This document shows, piece by piece, positions 15,137 through 23,800 of a DNA stretch of 23,860 nucleotides. The stretch covers positions 1-23,860 of the forward strand of contig URJZ01000021.1 in NCBI GenBank assembly GCA_900548305.1, in the 5' to 3' direction. Position 1 is the first letter of the stretch. Every line of letters begins with the position of its first letter. The notes below the pieces were generated by a model that saw only the letters and a list, made by a program, of their open reading frames with translations, did no database searches and was not told the DNA's origin. The translations under genes were made by a program, and so were the position numbers. Source of the stretch: an uncultured Oscillospiraceae bacterium (GTDB lineage: Bacteria; Bacillota; Clostridia; Oscillospirales; Acutalibacteraceae).

Positions 15137-16116
15137 AGGTAGCGATTTTAACTTCTCAGGAAAGAGTAGAAAAATTTACAGATTGGTCATTGGTACCTAA
15201 AGATGCAGAATTGATTTATATAGGGCAAAGATACACAGATGATGAAGTCATACAAAAAGCGAAAGAGGCAGATGCCATTTTAGTGGATGCAGTGAATACT
15301 GTAAGCGGAAAGATCATCAGACATTTACCAAATTTAAAGTTGGTTCAGTCTGAAGGGGTTGCTTACAATCTAATTGATATAGAGGCGGCGAAAGAACGAG
15401 GAATATATGTTTGCAATAACGCTTCGGCCAATGCGGGTTCTGTTGCAGAGCATACCATTATGTTAATGCTTGCTTGTACACGCAGATTGATAGAAGGCGA
15501 CACTCTGGTTCGCAGAGGCAAGCAGATACAAGCCAAAGGTTCATTTATTTTAGATGGTATTCCTGAACTGGAGCATTGTCATGTGGGGTTATTAGGATTT
15601 GGCGCCATTGCAAAGCAAACGGCAAAGAGGCTGAAAGGGTTTGGCTGCCGTGTCAGTTATTATAGCCGTCAACAAGCATCATCAGAAATAGAAGAAGAAT
15701 ATCAAGTTTCCTACTTGCCTTTACAGGAGCTTTACCGTTCTTGTGACATTCTCAGCATTCATGTTCCCGTAACCGCACAAACCAAAAATATGGTGGATAA
15801 GCATGTGTTTGAGTGTATGAAATCCACGGCAATATTAATCAATACCGCTCGTGGAGAAATTGTGAATCAACAAGATTTATACAATGCAATTGTCAGTGGA
15901 CAAATTGCAGGAGCAGGCATGGATACCTTATTTCCTGAACCTGTCCCGTTTGACCATCCTTTATTGCAATTACCGGAGCATTTACAGTATAAGGCAACGT
16001 TTTCTCCTCACATAGGCGGAACAACATATGGCGTTTTTCAGCATATGTATCGTACCATTTGGTCTAACATTTCAGCTGTATGCCACGGGCAAAAACCAAA
16101 TCATATTGTTGTCTGA
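15133..16116 (+). CDS. D-isomer-specific 2-hydroxyacid dehydrogenase
   Basis: An NAD(P)-dependent oxidoreductase of 327 aa that reduces 2-oxoacids to D-2-hydroxyacids or acts in reverse. The substrate-binding domain is split around a Rossmann domain. The nucleotide motif is GFGAIA (155-160), with Ala at the last position where many members have Gly. The catalytic set is complete: R240 in NTARGEIV, E269 in LFPEPVP and H293 in SPHIGGT. AAAGGAAG precedes the ATG. The substrate is uncertain: phosphoglycerate, glyoxylate/hydroxypyruvate or D-lactate type enzymes share this layout. There is no support for calling it VanH despite the VanRS-like genes 7 kb away. The amidohydrolase-family gene follows 39 bp later, so an operon is likely. 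Confidence 0.88.
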   Translation: MKVAILTSQERVEKFTDWSLVPKDAELIYIGQRYTDDEVIQKAKEADAILVDAVNTVSGKIIRHLPNLKLVQSEGVAYNLIDIEAAKERGIYVCNNASANAGSVAEHTIMLMLACTRRLIEGDTLVRRGKQIQAKGSFILDGIPELEHCHVGLLGFGAIAKQTAKRLKGFGCRVSYYSRQQASSEIEEEYQVSYLPLQELYRSCDILSIHVPVTAQTKNMVDKHVFECMKSTAILINTARGEIVNQQDLYNAIVSGQIAGAGMDTLFPEPVPFDHPLLQLPEHLQYKATFSPHIGGTTYGVFQHMYRTIWSNISAVCHGQKPNHIVV

Positions 16117-16155
16117 CCTTTCATCTAAAGAATAGTTACAACATAGGAAATGTTA

Positions 16156-16962
16156 ATGTACTACTATTATGAATATACGCAGCGCGGTGACCCTTTCCAT
16201 GTTATGAATGAGTTTGTCCATACAATTCCTGCTGTTATTAGCATTCCACATAGCGGAACATATTTAACGCAACAAATGAAGCAAAATTTAAAACCGAATA
16301 TAGTGCTTCCCAATACAGATTGGTATTTACCGATTTTGTATTCTTTTTTGCAGCAGTTAGGATATACTGTGATTGTAAACCATACCAGTAGGTATGTGAC
16401 GGATGTAAATAGAAGTTTGGAAGATGCCAAAGGAACATCTTATAAAACTAATGTGTGTTATACCCATACCACCCAAGGTTATGCAATGTATCAAGCGGAA
16501 CCTGATGTATGCGAATTGAAACACAGAATCGCTTGTTATTATCAGACCTATCACAATAAAATTGAAAAATTAATTTCAGAGAAACTAAATTATCATAATC
16601 AAATCTATTTTATTGATTTACACAGTTTTGGATTAAATTATGGCGCTGATGTAATTTTGGGAAATGATTTTGGGACGACGTGTTCAGAGTCATTGATGTC
16701 TTTTATAGAACATATATTTACGCAGTGGGGCTATTCTGTGAAACAAAATAATCCATTTTCGGGAGGGTATCTCACAAAATACTATGGTACACAAATAAAA
16801 AATTGTCAATCCATACAAATAGAGCTTTGGTATCAAACATATATCGACAACAGGATATTTGGAAATGAAGAATTTCCAAAGGTAAATTCCGTATTATTTC
16901 AAAAAAATAAGGATAAGTTGAAAGATATATTTGTGCATTTAAAAGATTTTTTATTACACTAA
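16156..16962 (+). CDS. N-formylglutamate amidohydrolase family protein
   Basis: A 268-residue member of the FGase (HutG/N-formylglutamate deformylase) family, zinc hydrolases that release formate from N-formyl amino acids. Visible landmarks are ISIPHSGTYL (H32), the YVTDVNRSLED segment, IDLHSFGL, NPFSGGYLTKYYG and IQIELWYQTY, which match the metal-site and substrate loops of the family in order. An in-frame ATG lies at 16150, but AGGAAA at 16144 gives better spacing to the ATG at 16156. No histidine-degradation genes are adjacent, so the natural substrate is open. Pairing with the dehydrogenase suggests a small amino-acid or hydroxyacid operon, by inference. Confidence 0.85.
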   Translation: MYYYYEYTQRGDPFHVMNEFVHTIPAVISIPHSGTYLTQQMKQNLKPNIVLPNTDWYLPILYSFLQQLGYTVIVNHTSRYVTDVNRSLEDAKGTSYKTNVCYTHTTQGYAMYQAEPDVCELKHRIACYYQTYHNKIEKLISEKLNYHNQIYFIDLHSFGLNYGADVILGNDFGTTCSESLMSFIEHIFTQWGYSVKQNNPFSGGYLTKYYGTQIKNCQSIQIELWYQTYIDNRIFGNEEFPKVNSVLFQKNKDKLKDIFVHLKDFLLH

Positions 16963-17069
16963 ATCATGCAGAATACAAAAAAGAAACGATAAATTTTCCT
17001 CACAGAATCACCTTACGGCAATAATATGGTAACAGGAGAAATTCCATTTTAAGAAAAAGGAGCTTTACA

Positions 17070-17309
17070 ATGGAGAAAAAGAATATTCCACTCAATGAGT
17101 TAAAAGTGGGGCAACGTGGCATTGTTAGCCAATTGTTGTCTGATACAAGTATGAGAAGGCGATTACAAGATATTGGTTTAATTGAGGGTACGAAAGTAGA
17201 ATGTATACAAAAAAGTCCTTCAGGTGATCCAATTGCATTTTTAATTCGTGGTGCAGTCATTGCTTTAAGAACAGAAGATTCATCTTCTGTATTAATGAGT
17301 TTATCATAA
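17070..17309 (+). CDS. feoA: Ferrous iron transport protein A
   Basis: A 79-residue SH3-like cytoplasmic protein that supports FeoB. Typical features are the start IPLNELKVGQRGIV, RRRLQDIGLIEGTKVECIQKSPSGDPIAF and the ending IALRTEDSSSVLMS. AAAGGAG lies 9 nt before ATG. It is 14 bp upstream of feoB, so the genes form one operon. No clear Fur or DtxR box is seen in the 107 bp before it. Confidence 0.93.
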   Translation: MEKKNIPLNELKVGQRGIVSQLLSDTSMRRRLQDIGLIEGTKVECIQKSPSGDPIAFLIRGAVIALRTEDSSSVLMSLS

Positions 17310-17323
17310 ATGAGGTGAGAGAT

Positions 17324-19471
17324 ATGGGTTGGAAGAGGAGGAGAAAATCAAAACACAAGCAATCAGAAGAACAAGATATTGATAAAGAAAGTGGGAAAAT
17401 CGTTGCATTGGCAGGCAACCCCAATGTAGGAAAAAGTACAGTGTTTAATGCTTTAACAGGATTAAATCAGCATACAGGAAACTGGACAGGAAAAACAGTA
17501 GACAGTGCATACGGTATCTGTAATTATCATGATGAAAATTATATTATGGTAGATTTGCCGGGTACTTACTCCTTAATGGCACATTCGGCAGAAGAAGAGG
17601 TGGCGAGAAATTTTATTTGTTTTAAGCATCCTGATGCAACCATTGTTGTATGTGATGCTACGTGTTTGGAACGTAATTTAAATCTTGTATTACAAACAAT
17701 TGAATTGACAAAGCGCGTTGTAGTTTGTGTGAATTTATTGGATGAAGCAAAGAAAAAACAAATTTGTGTAGATTTGGATAAACTTTCAAAAGAACTTGGC
17801 GTACCCGTAATAGGAACAACAGCCAGAAGCAAAAAAGGTCTTGACGATTTACTTGCAACAGTGGAAGCATTGGCACGAGATCCCGAACCCAATGCCTTAA
17901 AAATAAAATATATTCCTCCTATTGAAGAGGCTGTTTCTATGGTAGAGCCACATTTAGTGGAAAGATTAGGAGAGCAATGGAATTGCAGATGGATTGCAAT
18001 ACGTCTGTTAGAAGGCAATACTTCTATGATAGATGATTTAAACCGTTATATAGGATATGATGTTCAACGAGATAATGTGCTTGCCAATACATTGGCGGAA
18101 GCAAAGAAATATTTGAATTGTTGTGATATCACGGAAGATAATATAAAAGATAAAATTGTTGCCTGCCTTGTTATTACTGCAGAAGATATTTGTGCCAATG
18201 TTGTGTCTTACAATAAAGCAAATTGTCATAGCAGGGACCGTAAAATAGATAAATATCTGACAAATCGTTTTACGGGCATTCCTATTATGATTGTACTGCT
18301 GGCGCTTATTTTTTGGATTACTATATCAGGGGCAAACTATCCGTCTCAAATGTTATCGGAAGGTCTATTCTGGGTGCAAGACCGATTGACGGATTTCTTT
18401 ATGTGGGTGCACGCACCAGAGTGGATTCACGGCGCTTTGGTTTTGGGTGTTTATCGCGTATTGGCTTGGGTTGTATCTGTTATGCTGCCACCCATGGCAA
18501 TTTTCTTTCCTTTATTTACGTTACTGGAGGATTTCGGATATCTTCCCAGAGTAGCATTTAATTTAGATCACTATTTTAAAAAGGCCAATACTTGTGGAAA
18601 ACAAGCGCTTACCATGTGTATGGGATTTGGCTGCAATGCGGCAGGTGTGGTAGGTTGCAGAATCATAGATTCTCCAAGAGAACGTATGATTGCAATGCTT
18701 ACCAATAATTTTGTTCCTTGCAACGGACGTTTTCCTACTATGATTTCCATTATATCCATGTTTTTTGTTGGAAGCATTGCAACAGGATTTACAGGTTCTT
18801 TGCTTTCAACGCTTATGTTGACAGGGGTCATTATATTAGGTGTCATGCTCACATTTGCTATGAGTAAATTGTTATCCAAAACGGTATTAAAAGGTGTACC
18901 TTCTTCCTTTACATTGGAATTACCTCCATACAGAAGGCCACAGATTGGAAAAGTAATTGTAAGGTCTTTGTTGGACAGAACCATTTTTGTTTTGGGAAGA
19001 GCAGTGATAGTCGCTGCTCCTGCAGGATTCATTATTTGGATTTTAGCAAATGTCACAGCAGGAGATGCCACATTATTGTCACACTGTGCTGCTTTTTTAG
19101 ACCCATTTGGAAAATTATTTGGCTTGGATGGAACCATTTTATTTGCTTTTATTTTGGGATTTCCGGCGAACGAAATTGTCGTACCGATTATGATTATGAC
19201 TTATATGGCAACAGGGACATTAACCGAAATAGACGATTTAATGGCACTGAAAGAATTATTGGTGGCAAATAACTGGACGTGGGTAACGGCATTGTGTGTC
19301 ATTGTATTTTCTTTGGTACATTGGCCTTGTTCCACGACCTGTCTTTCTATTAAAAAAGAAACAAAAAGTTGGAAATGGACTGCCATAGGATTTTTGCTTC
19401 CAACCGTAACCGGATTTGGGTTATGTTTTATCATTGCAACATTTGCAAGAATGTTTGGATGGCTTGTATAA
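17324..19471 (+). CDS. feoB: Ferrous iron transporter B
   Basis: A GTP-dependent Fe2+ uptake protein of the inner membrane, 715 aa. A basic N-terminal extension (GWKRRRKSKHK) precedes the G-domain with G1 GNPNVGKS (31-38), G3 DLPG (77-80) and G4 NLLD (137-140). A helical linker domain (about 190-310) is followed by the membrane core with two Gate-like regions. These include MCMGFGCNAAGVVGCRIIDS with NNFVPCNGRFPT, and FPANEIVVPIMIM. The start at 17324 is set by AGGTGA 6 nt upstream; the in-frame GTG at 17315 overlaps that site. A terminator follows immediately. No FeoC is visible. Confidence 0.96.
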   Translation: MGWKRRRKSKHKQSEEQDIDKESGKIVALAGNPNVGKSTVFNALTGLNQHTGNWTGKTVDSAYGICNYHDENYIMVDLPGTYSLMAHSAEEEVARNFICFKHPDATIVVCDATCLERNLNLVLQTIELTKRVVVCVNLLDEAKKKQICVDLDKLSKELGVPVIGTTARSKKGLDDLLATVEALARDPEPNALKIKYIPPIEEAVSMVEPHLVERLGEQWNCRWIAIRLLEGNTSMIDDLNRYIGYDVQRDNVLANTLAEAKKYLNCCDITEDNIKDKIVACLVITAEDICANVVSYNKANCHSRDRKIDKYLTNRFTGIPIMIVLLALIFWITISGANYPSQMLSEGLFWVQDRLTDFFMWVHAPEWIHGALVLGVYRVLAWVVSVMLPPMAIFFPLFTLLEDFGYLPRVAFNLDHYFKKANTCGKQALTMCMGFGCNAAGVVGCRIIDSPRERMIAMLTNNFVPCNGRFPTMISIISMFFVGSIATGFTGSLLSTLMLTGVIILGVMLTFAMSKLLSKTVLKGVPSSFTLELPPYRRPQIGKVIVRSLLDRTIFVLGRAVIVAAPAGFIIWILANVTAGDATLLSHCAAFLDPFGKLFGLDGTILFAFILGFPANEIVVPIMIMTYMATGTLTEIDDLMALKELLVANNWTWVTALCVIVFSLVHWPCSTTCLSIKKETKSWKWTAIGFLLPTVTGFGLCFIIATFARMFGWLV

Positions 19472-19503
19472 AAAAAGACCTGCATCAAAGCAGGTCTTTT
19501 TTT
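19471..19503 (+). terminator. Terminator of feoAB
   Basis: GACCTGC (19477-19483), ATCAAA loop, GCAGGTC (19490-19496), flanked by an A-run and seven T. Confidence 0.93.
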
Positions 19504-19601
19504 ATATTCTTTGAAACTAAAGAACCACCTTTATCTTCACCCATACGATTGTGATTCATCCGAAAAATCAAATTATTATTTGCAATATAGACCATAACTA
19601 T

Positions 19602-19640
19602 AAAAAAGCAGACTGCTCTTTTCAGAACAAGCCTGCTTTT
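19602..19640 (-). terminator. Terminator of uppP
   Basis: Read on the minus strand, an imperfect stem AAGCAGGCTTGTTCT / AGAGCAGTCTGCTT around a GAAA loop is followed by a T-run, just after the uppP stop. Confidence 0.8.
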
Positions 19641-19644
19641 ACAG

Positions 19645-20478
19645 TTATACTGAGGTGCCAACAATTGAAAAGTAAATAATAACAGCAATACCCAGTAAGA
19701 TACGATAGACACCAAATATTTTAAAGTCATGCTTTTTGATGTATTTCATTAAGAATTTGATTGCTAACACAGATACAAGGAAAGCGGTTAGCACACCTGC
19801 AATCAAGACTGCGATTTCCAATCCTGTATAGGAAAACCCAAATTTTACTAACTTTAGAGCACTTGCGCCAAGCATCACCGGAATTGCTAAAAAGAAAGTA
19901 AATTCAGCTGCAACAAATCTGGAAGCACCTAGAAGCAAAGCGGTAATAATCGTAACACCGGAACGTGAAGTACCGGGAATGAGTGCTAATAGTTGGAATA
20001 CACCAATTAAAAATGCCATTGTATAAGGCAATTGAGATAATTCTCTGACTTTGGGTTTACGTTTACGGTTAAATATTTCTACGATAATAAAGAGTACGCC
20101 ATATACGATTAATGTGATGGCAATGGTCCAAGGGTTAAAGAACAGTTCATTGATTTTGTCATCAAAGATCAATCCGATGATACCTGCCGGTAGGCAAGCA
20201 ATTAATACTTTTAACCATAATGACCAGGTTTGCTTTCGTTCTACTACTGTTTTTTTACGTGAGAACGGGTTGAGTTTTTGAAAATAAAGCACAATAACAG
20301 CAAGTATTGCTCCAAGCTGAATTACTACCATGAACATATCTAAAAATTCTTTCGATACATTCAGTTTAATAAATTCATCTACCAGAATCATATGTCCGGT
20401 ACTGCTAATTGGAAGCCATTCTGTAATGCCTTCTACAATACCCAAAAAGATTGCCTTTAGGATTTCAATAAAGAACAT
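19645..20478 (-). CDS. uppP: Undecaprenyl-diphosphatase
   Basis: An integral membrane phosphatase (UppP/BacA) that recycles undecaprenyl pyrophosphate, the lipid carrier of peptidoglycan and other wall polymers; overproduction is known to confer bacitracin tolerance. The 277-residue length is normal. The active-site segment EGITEWLPISSTGH places E16, E20 and H29 as in the family. The second conserved loop is PGTSRSGVT. About eight hydrophobic helices are visible. AAAGGAG lies 9 nt before the ATG. It is monocistronic, with its own terminator. Confidence 0.96.
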   Translation of the reverse strand: MFFIEILKAIFLGIVEGITEWLPISSTGHMILVDEFIKLNVSKEFLDMFMVVIQLGAILAVIVLYFQKLNPFSRKKTVVERKQTWSLWLKVLIACLPAGIIGLIFDDKINELFFNPWTIAITLIVYGVLFIIVEIFNRKRKPKVRELSQLPYTMAFLIGVFQLLALIPGTSRSGVTIITALLLGASRFVAAEFTFFLAIPVMLGASALKLVKFGFSYTGLEIAVLIAGVLTAFLVSVLAIKFLMKYIKKHDFKIFGVYRILLGIAVIIYFSIVGTSV

Positions 20479-20794
20479 ACTAAAATTCTCCTTTAATCAA
20501 TCGAATCACCATATGTAACAGTTCATATTACTATTTTACGCTTGTAGTAGTATAACATATAACAATGCAAAAAAGTATGCAATTATGAAAAGTTTATAAA
20601 TTTTGTATTAATGTGGTGAAGTCTTAAACGGTTGTCTATTATCTTTGGAAAAAATGCCATAATTTTTAGTTTTTTCACGTACCTTTTATGTTTATTTGTA
20701 TTGGGTTATTTTTTAGGATGCTATATTTTTATTGGAAAACCCTGTGCTATTGCTACAAAAAAGACTTTTTGTAATATACATTAAAGAGAAAGGA
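20479..20794. other. Intergenic region between uppP and the decayed surface gene
   Basis: An AT-rich stretch of about 316 bp containing the uppP ribosome binding site and, presumably, its promoter on the minus strand (TATACT near 20550). No coding frame or structured RNA is recognised in the rest. Part may be remnant 5' sequence of the decayed surface gene. Confidence 0.5.
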
Positions 20795-21366
20795 ATGATA
20801 CTATATAAGGGAATGAATCAATATATTGTAGCGTTTAACGATTAGGGAGAAAGTAAATTGAAACAGAACACGGATAATACAGCTGCAACAGTACCAACAG
20901 TCTCAACAAGAGATGAATATTACTTCATAGGTCGGGATGTTATTTTGACAATGTAACAACAGATACAAAAGTAAGCGCAATATATGCAGTAAACCGATAT
21001 ACCGTAACCTTTCAGAACTAGGATGAGTGCAGAACTGAAAACGGAGAAAGTAGCGTACAACACAGGAGCAACTATCCCAACAAAGCCGACAAAAGAAGGC
21101 TATTCATTAATATATGGAGATATTGCATTTGACAATATTATAGGTGAAATTGTAGCAACAGTACAATAATAAGAAAGAAGAAACAGTAGTATAGGCAACA
21201 GAGTTAGAGTAGCCCCAAATACCGGAACAGGGCGGAGTAACGTACAACCCAATGAGGGGAAATACAAATAGGAGGCACTTCTATTGTAACAGTGTTATGG
21301 GTAACAGGAGGTATTTCTTCTATTGCAGGTACTAGCGCTTTCTTCTGTTGTAAAAAGAAGAAATAA
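20795..21366 (+). pseudogene. Decayed surface-protein gene with InlB/Flg_new-type repeats
   Basis: Pieces of one protein appear in successive frames. Frame from 20795: NQYIVAFND, stop, GESKLKQNTDNTAATVPT, STRDEYYFIGRD. Frame from 20941: YFDNVTTDTKVSAIYAVN, RYTVTF, stop. Frame from 21023: ELKTEKVAYNTGATIPTKPT, EGYS, DIAFDNIIGEIVATVQ, stop. These fit two consecutive Listeria-Bacteroides (Flg_new) repeats, known from internalin-like surface proteins. A last piece has APNTGTG, and GGTSIVTVLWVTGG to CCKKKK ends at 21366, resembling a sorting signal with hydrophobic helix and basic tail. At least three in-frame stops and several frameshifts rule out a working gene. No signal peptide is found, so the 5' part is lost. 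Confidence 0.75.
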
Positions 21367-21370
21367 AGAT

Positions 21371-21416
21371 AAAAAAGCCAAAGTATTGGATTTTTCCATA
21401 CTTTGGCTTTTTTTAT
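21371..21416. terminator. Bidirectional terminator after pyrI
   Basis: GCCAAAGTAT (21377-21386) pairs with ATACTTTGGC (21399-21408), with A-run and T-run on the outside. It can end pyrBI on the minus strand and any transcript from the decayed gene on the plus strand. Confidence 0.85.
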
Positions 21417-21838
21417 TTTGGTTCATATTTTTGTTCACAGTATGCACAGCGATACACATGATTGTCTTTGTCACTTAATTTAAATACTTGGTCAATGCCA
21501 CGTTCAATGGAAGTGATGCAGCGCGGATTTTTGCAAGTTACCACATTGCGTATGATTTCCGGTATAATCAATTTTTTCTTTTCGATAATTTTTCCGTCAT
21601 CAATTATATTGACGGTAATATCACAGTCGATAAATCCCAGTACGTCTAAATCAATATCCAAAAGACCTTCCACTTTAATGATGTCCTTTTTTCCCATAGC
21701 ATTGCTTTTAGCATTTTTGATAATAGCAACACTGCAATCCAATTTATCCAGTTCCAAGTATTTATAAATATCCATACAGCTGCCTGCTTTAATATGGTCG
21801 ATTACAATACCGCGTTTTAGGCTGTCAACATTCAACAT
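21413..21838 (-). CDS. pyrI: Aspartate carbamoyltransferase regulatory chain
   Basis: The non-catalytic allosteric subunit of ATCase; it binds nucleotide effectors and bridges catalytic trimers. It has 141 residues. The N-terminal effector-binding domain (MLNVDSLKRGIVIDHIKAG) is followed by a zinc domain with C102 and C107 (CKNPRC) and C131 and C134 (CAYC). Two adjacent ATGs are possible: 21841 lies 3 nt after GGAGG and 21838 lies 6 nt after it, so the second is preferred. The gene overlaps the end of pyrB by 14 nt, indicating translational coupling and stoichiometric synthesis. Confidence 0.95.
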   Translation of the reverse strand: MLNVDSLKRGIVIDHIKAGSCMDIYKYLELDKLDCSVAIIKNAKSNAMGKKDIIKVEGLLDIDLDVLGFIDCDITVNIIDDGKIIEKKKLIIPEIIRNVVTCKNPRCITSIERGIDQVFKLSDKDNHVYRCAYCEQKYEPK

Positions 21839-22751
21839 CATTCACCTCCAATAATTTCATAATCAATGCCATACGAATATATACACCATATTGTACCTGT
21901 TTAAAATATGCAGCCCTAGGATCGTTATCCACTTCAACCGCAATTTCATTTACTCTTGGCAATGGATGAAGTACAATCATATCTTCCTTTGCAAGTGCCA
22001 TTTTTTCCATATCCAAAATATAGCTGTCTTTTAAACGGACATAATCTTCTTCATTGAAAAAACGTTCTTTTTGCACACGGGTCATATACAGCACATCTAA
22101 ATCTCCAATGACATCTTCTAAACGTTCCACTTCTTGAAATGGAATGTTTTTTTGTATTAATGTAGTATCTCGAATATAATCCGGAATTTCCAATTCAGGG
22201 GGAGAGATTAAAATAAATTGAATTCCCGCATAGCGAGCCAACGTTGTAATTAAAGAATGTGCGGTTCTGCCAAACTTTAAATCTCCGCATAAACCAATGG
22301 TTAAGTTGCCAAGTCTTCCTTTTAATGCACGTATGGTCATAATATCAGTTAGTGTTTGGGTAGGATGCTGATGACCGCCATCTCCTGCATTTACAACAGG
22401 AATTTTGGAATACTGAGAGGCGACCATAGGCGCACCTTCTTTTGGATGTCGAATGGCACAAATATCAGCAAAGTTTGAAACTACCCGTATGGTGTCTGCA
22501 ACGCTTTCTCCTTTGGTTGCAGAACTGTTTTCGGCAGAAGAAAAGCCAAGCACACTTCCGCCCAGGTTAAGCATTGCAGCTTCAAAACTTAATCTGGTAC
22601 GTGTACTCGGCTCATAGAATAGAGTGGCTAACTTTTTTCCGTCACAAACATGAGCATATTTTTCCGGATTTGCAAATATGCGGTCAGCTAAGTCTAAATA
22701 ACTGTCCAGTTCTTCAACAGATAAATCTAATGGGTCAATAAGGTGTTTCAT
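21825..22751 (-). CDS. pyrB: Aspartate carbamoyltransferase catalytic chain
   Basis: Catalyses carbamoyl phosphate plus aspartate to N-carbamoylaspartate, the committed step of pyrimidine synthesis. The product is 308 aa from MKHLIDPLDLS, matching the usual 305-311. The carbamoyl-phosphate loop is S49-T-R-T-R53 (YEPSTRTRLSFE). The motifs GDGGHQHPTQTLTD and LHPLPRVNEI are present. A longer frame to 22805 is open, but GGAGG 6 nt before the ATG at 22751 fixes the start. It is the first gene of pyrBI and divergent from trmB. The leader of about 50 nt shows no PyrR-type antiterminator, so attenuation by PyrR is not supported. Confidence 0.97.
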   Translation of the reverse strand: MKHLIDPLDLSVEELDSYLDLADRIFANPEKYAHVCDGKKLATLFYEPSTRTRLSFEAAMLNLGGSVLGFSSAENSSATKGESVADTIRVVSNFADICAIRHPKEGAPMVASQYSKIPVVNAGDGGHQHPTQTLTDIMTIRALKGRLGNLTIGLCGDLKFGRTAHSLITTLARYAGIQFILISPPELEIPDYIRDTTLIQKNIPFQEVERLEDVIGDLDVLYMTRVQKERFFNEEDYVRLKDSYILDMEKMALAKEDMIVLHPLPRVNEIAVEVDNDPRAAYFKQVQYGVYIRMALIMKLLEVNDVEC

Positions 22752-22808
22752 AAGCGTCCTCCATCTATTCATTTTTGAACATTTCGTATTCACAATAAAA
22801 TTCAATAT

Positions 22809-22837
22809 ATTATACTGCCATATCTGTCAAATAGCAA
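22809..22837 (-). promoter_or_regulatory. Promoter of pyrBI
   Basis: On the minus strand: TTGCTA (22837-22832), 17-nt spacer containing TTTGACAGATAT, TATAAT (22814-22809). It shares its layout and spacer block with the glyA promoter. Confidence 0.75.
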
Positions 22838-22903
22838 GAGGTTAAGTGAAAATATAAGAAAAGTTTAAAAAAATTTTTCAAATATTACAATTTTTTCATT
22901 TCA

Positions 22904-22932
22904 TCGACAGCAGGAGATTATTTTGTTATAAT
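22904..22932 (+). promoter_or_regulatory. Promoter of trmB
   Basis: TCGACA (22904-22909), 17 nt, TATAAT (22927-22932), 34 nt before the trmB start. Confidence 0.78.
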
Positions 22933-22966
22933 ACCTAGAGATATTTCATATTTGGGAGAAGTAACC

Positions 22967-23656
22967 ATGAGAATGAGAAAAAAAGCTTGGGCAAGACCTG
23001 AGTTGGATGCATGTCCGTATTTCATAAAAAATCCGGAAGAACTAAAAGGAAACTGGAGCAATTGGTTTCCTGAAAAACAGCCGCTGCATTTAGAACTTGG
23101 CTGCGGAAAGGGTGTTTTTTTATCAGAGTTGGCAGCAAAACATCCGGATATCAATTATATTGGAATTGATTTAAGTCCCGATGTACTCGGTGTTGCCAGA
23201 AGGAATATTCAGGCACGTTATGAGCAAGAGAAGCGTATGGTAGAAAATGTGGCATTGGTTGCATACGATATTGAACGAATTTTACAAATTATGAATGCAA
23301 ATGATGAAATTGACCGTGTGTATATTAACTTTTGTAACCCTTGGCCTAAAATGAGGCATCATAAAAAACGCCTGACACATACCAATCAATTACAAACTTA
23401 TAAAACTTTTATGACAGACGGAGCACAGATTCATTTTAAGACAGATGACGGCGGATTATATCAATCTACTATGCGCTATTTAAGAGAAAGCGGATTTGAA
23501 ATTTTATGGTATACCACGAATCTTTATGAAAATGGTCAACCTCCTGCAGATAATATTACAACGGAGCATGAACAGCGTTTTACTGCACAGGGAATTAACA
23601 TTAAAGCGATTAAAGCTTGCTATCGTAAAGAAGTTGATAAAAGCGAGAATCTATAG
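22967..23656 (+). CDS. trmB: tRNA (guanine-N7-)-methyltransferase
   Basis: A SAM-dependent enzyme that makes m7G46 in tRNA variable loops. It has 229 aa. The SAM site is LELGCGKGVFLSELA (43-57) with GIDLS as the second strand. The family signature near the active site reads INFCNPWPKMRHHKKRLT (120-137). Most homologues have Asp where this protein has N124 (DPWPK in the usual form). The C-terminus FEILWYTTNLY and TTEHEQRF, with the reading T-EHEQRF, fits the family. The ATG at 22967 follows GGGAGAAG; the upstream in-frame TTG at 22952 overlaps that site. It has its own promoter, and no strong terminator is seen downstream. Confidence 0.95.
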   Translation: MRMRKKAWARPELDACPYFIKNPEELKGNWSNWFPEKQPLHLELGCGKGVFLSELAAKHPDINYIGIDLSPDVLGVARRNIQARYEQEKRMVENVALVAYDIERILQIMNANDEIDRVYINFCNPWPKMRHHKKRLTHTNQLQTYKTFMTDGAQIHFKTDDGGLYQSTMRYLRESGFEILWYTTNLYENGQPPADNITTEHEQRFTAQGINIKAIKACYRKEVDKSENL

Positions 23657-23736
23657 ACGTAAAACCAATGGGTACACAGTAAATGTTTATCACATATGAA
23701 ATAAGTATTGTAATCAATACAATATTAGGTTATAAA

Positions 23737-23765
23737 TTGCATCTATATGTCTTTTATGATATAAT
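23737..23765 (+). promoter_or_regulatory. Promoter of the gene at the right edge
   Basis: TTGCAT (23737-23742), 17 nt, TATAAT (23760-23765), with TGA before the -10 as an extended element. Confidence 0.78.
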
Positions 23766-23800
23766 CAGTGGCAAGAAATGAGTATGAAGGAAGTGATGAT

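Noticed and set aside
15133..16116. VanH-type D-lactate dehydrogenase completing a vancomycin cluster
   Set aside because: The gene is 7 kb from vanRS, no ligase or VanX is present, and its motifs are generic for the 2-hydroxyacid dehydrogenase family.
18571..19137. 188-residue frame opposite feoB
   Set aside because: It mirrors the membrane domain codons of feoB and lacks start signals.
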